Shown: positions 41,300 through 42,086 of the stretch, piece after piece
How positions within the stretch are numbered: the stretch's first letter is position 1
How the letters are laid out: each line of letters opens with the position of its first letter
Assembly: GCA_004570425.1 (NCBI GenBank)
Contig: SPQJ01000038.1
Span: 1 to 42,086, forward strand
DNA length: 42,086 nt
From: Bacillus sp. AZ43
GTDB taxonomy: Bacteria > Actinomycetota > Actinomycetes > Mycobacteriales > Geodermatophilaceae
Direction: 5' to 3'
Translations under genes and position numbers: made by a program
The notes under the pieces: model-generated
What the model was told of the DNA's origin: nothing
What the model saw: the letters and a program-made list of their open reading frames with translations, nothing else
Databases searched by the model: none

Positions 41300-42086
41300 C
41301 TACGTGCTCCGATGCAGGCGCCGTCGACACGGGGCGCAGGTCGAGGCTGGCCACCATCAGCCGCGCGCTCCCGATCTCCGCGCCCTCCACCAGGGCCGCG
41401 ACGTCGGCCAGTGATGTCGCGGGCAAGCCTTCGACCGGCTGCCCCGACGCCATGTCGCACCAACGCCGGACCCGGCCCAGGACATCTCCCCCGGACCCGC
41501 GCCCCCCGATGCCGCCGGCCGTCCACGCCAAGGTCCGGGACCGGCTCACCCGCCGCGCCACGGCCTCGGCGAGCCGCTGCGCCTCCTCTCGATTGGCCCG
41601 CTCGGCCATCTCGTCCCGGGCGCGGCGCGTATCTCGGGCAGCCGTCGGCCAGCCGCTCACGTCGAGGAAGCGGGCGAGCCGGTCCAGCGCCGCCGCCTGG
41701 GGGGCGCGCTCCGGTTCTGCGGCCGGGAGGGTGTCGGCATCGAGCCAAGCCAGCTCTGCGGAGGTGAGGACGTCACCCTGCAGGTTCGCCCGCAGCACCA
41801 GACCTGTCGGCCAGCCCGGAAGCACTGGCCCGAGCGCGACCTCGAGGACGTCGAGCTCGAGGCCGTCCCGGTCCGGGCCGGTCGAGGCCATCGCCAGCCC
41901 GGCCACCTCACCACCGTGATGCATCCCGTGGTCCATGCCCTCGTGACCACTGCCGTGGTCCATGCCCTCGTGACCACTGCCGTGGTCCATGCCCTCGTGA
42001 CCACTGCCGTGGTCCATGCCCTCGTGACCACTGCCGTGGTCCATGCCCTCGTGACCACTGCCGTGGTCCATGCCCTCGTGACCACT
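41292..42086 (-). CDS. Protein with His-rich 9-residue repeats, upstream partner of nuoH (5' end outside window)
   Basis: The frame is open to the window edge, so 264 residues of the C-terminal part are visible. It starts with perfect repeats of MDHGSGHEG (five full copies and part of a sixth), then MHHGGEVAGL, then an ordered region. The segment ALGPVLPGWPTGLVLRANLQ followed by GDVLTSAELAWL recalls the start of NuoD (GPQHPSTHGVLRL...LDGE), but all catalytic NuoD residues are absent, so the comparison is weak. The middle is charged and helical (DTRRARDEMAERANREEAQR). The repeats could bind Ni, Cu or Zn. It overlaps nuoH by eight bases and must be part of this operon. No firm function. Confidence 0.75.
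   Translation of the reverse strand, partial: SGHEGMDHGSGHEGMDHGSGHEGMDHGSGHEGMDHGSGHEGMDHGSGHEGMDHGMHHGGEVAGLAMASTGPDRDGLELDVLEVALGPVLPGWPTGLVLRANLQGDVLTSAELAWLDADTLPAAEPERAPQAAALDRLARFLDVSGWPTAARDTRRARDEMAERANREEAQRLAEAVARRVSRSRTLAWTAGGIGGRGSGGDVLGRVRRWCDMASGQPVEGLPATSLADVAALVEGAEIGSARLMVASLDLRPVSTAPASEHVDA
41928..42086 (+). repeat. 27-bp perfect tandem repeat (minisatellite) encoding MDHGSGHEG
   Basis: The unit GTGGTCCATGCCCTCGTGAC plus CACTGCC (27 bases) repeats at 41928, 41955, 41982, 42009, 42036 and 42063. Five copies are complete and identical at every base; the sixth is cut by the window edge after 24 bases. Since 27 is nine codons, copy changes keep the frame. Identity of third positions points to recent expansion or gene conversion. 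Confidence 0.97.

Noticed and set aside
41928-42086. Tandem repeats as a CRISPR array
   Set aside because: Units are directly joined and identical with no unique spacers, and they encode an in-frame peptide repeat.

Overview
The window is very GC-rich chromosomal DNA from a high-GC actinobacterium. The evidence is the gene order PucR-type regulator-fabD-fabH-acpP-fabF-accD followed by a DUF3145 gene, the MDMPI/DinB (mycothiol-linked) proteins, a class E sortase, frequent GTG starts and a c-di-AMP (ydaO-type) riboswitch ahead of a cell-wall hydrolase. The overall style fits Geodermatophilaceae or a related family, but that placement is an inference; there is no rRNA to confirm it.

Layout. 1-5.7 kb: the type II fatty-acid synthesis operon on the + strand. 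It begins inside a FasR-like regulator and ends with the acyl-CoA carboxylase beta subunit; a perfect 16-bp hairpin separates it from the convergent DUF3145 gene. FabD carries an unusual C-terminal biotinyl/lipoyl-like domain with no attachment lysine. 6.7-13.2 kb: a membrane GGDEF diguanylate cyclase, an MDMPI-like protein, a TVP38-type membrane protein, a riboswitch-controlled M23 peptidase, an elongator tRNA-Met(CAT), an AlkD-like repair protein and a Pro-Thr-repeat surface protein. 13.2-19.9 kb: a secreted metalloprotease, a tail-anchored Ser/Thr kinase, a K+ channel with an RCK domain, an NmrA-like protein and glycerate kinase. 20-28.1 kb: an acyl-CoA dehydrogenase, a small zinc-ribbon protein, a hemerythrin, a sortase E cluster, a thioredoxin-reductase-like/methyltransferase fusion divergent from an XRE-cupin regulator, a FetB-like permease and a secreted SGNH lipase. 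28.2-32.1 kb: a minus-strand group comprising SRPBCC and ArsR genes (overlapping ATGA), then MFS and DUF899 genes (overlapping GTGA), then a DinB-like gene. ArsR-style TTGCA inverted repeats lie upstream of the SRPBCC gene.

32.3-34.3 kb looks like a mobile-element edge: the isolated 3' third of a tRNA with its own terminator but no 5' half, about 480 bases with no convincing gene, and two overlapping ORFs, the second with zinc motifs and three helix-turn-helix segments of actinophage type.

34.4-42.1 kb is a minus-strand operon for the membrane arm of a complex-I-like enzyme: nuoH-J-K-L-M-N, with most genes overlapping by 4 bases. It is not a standard nuo operon. nuoI is missing between nuoH and nuoJ. 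NuoH has lost the glutamates of its quinone-side loop. The transmembrane acidic residue is Asp instead of Glu in NuoM and Leu in NuoN. The gene just upstream, cut by the window edge, carries at least five perfect 27-bp repeats that encode a His-rich (MDHGSGHEG)n tract. This divergent complex with its His-rich partner, possibly on an element bounded by the tRNA fragment, is the most unusual part of the window.
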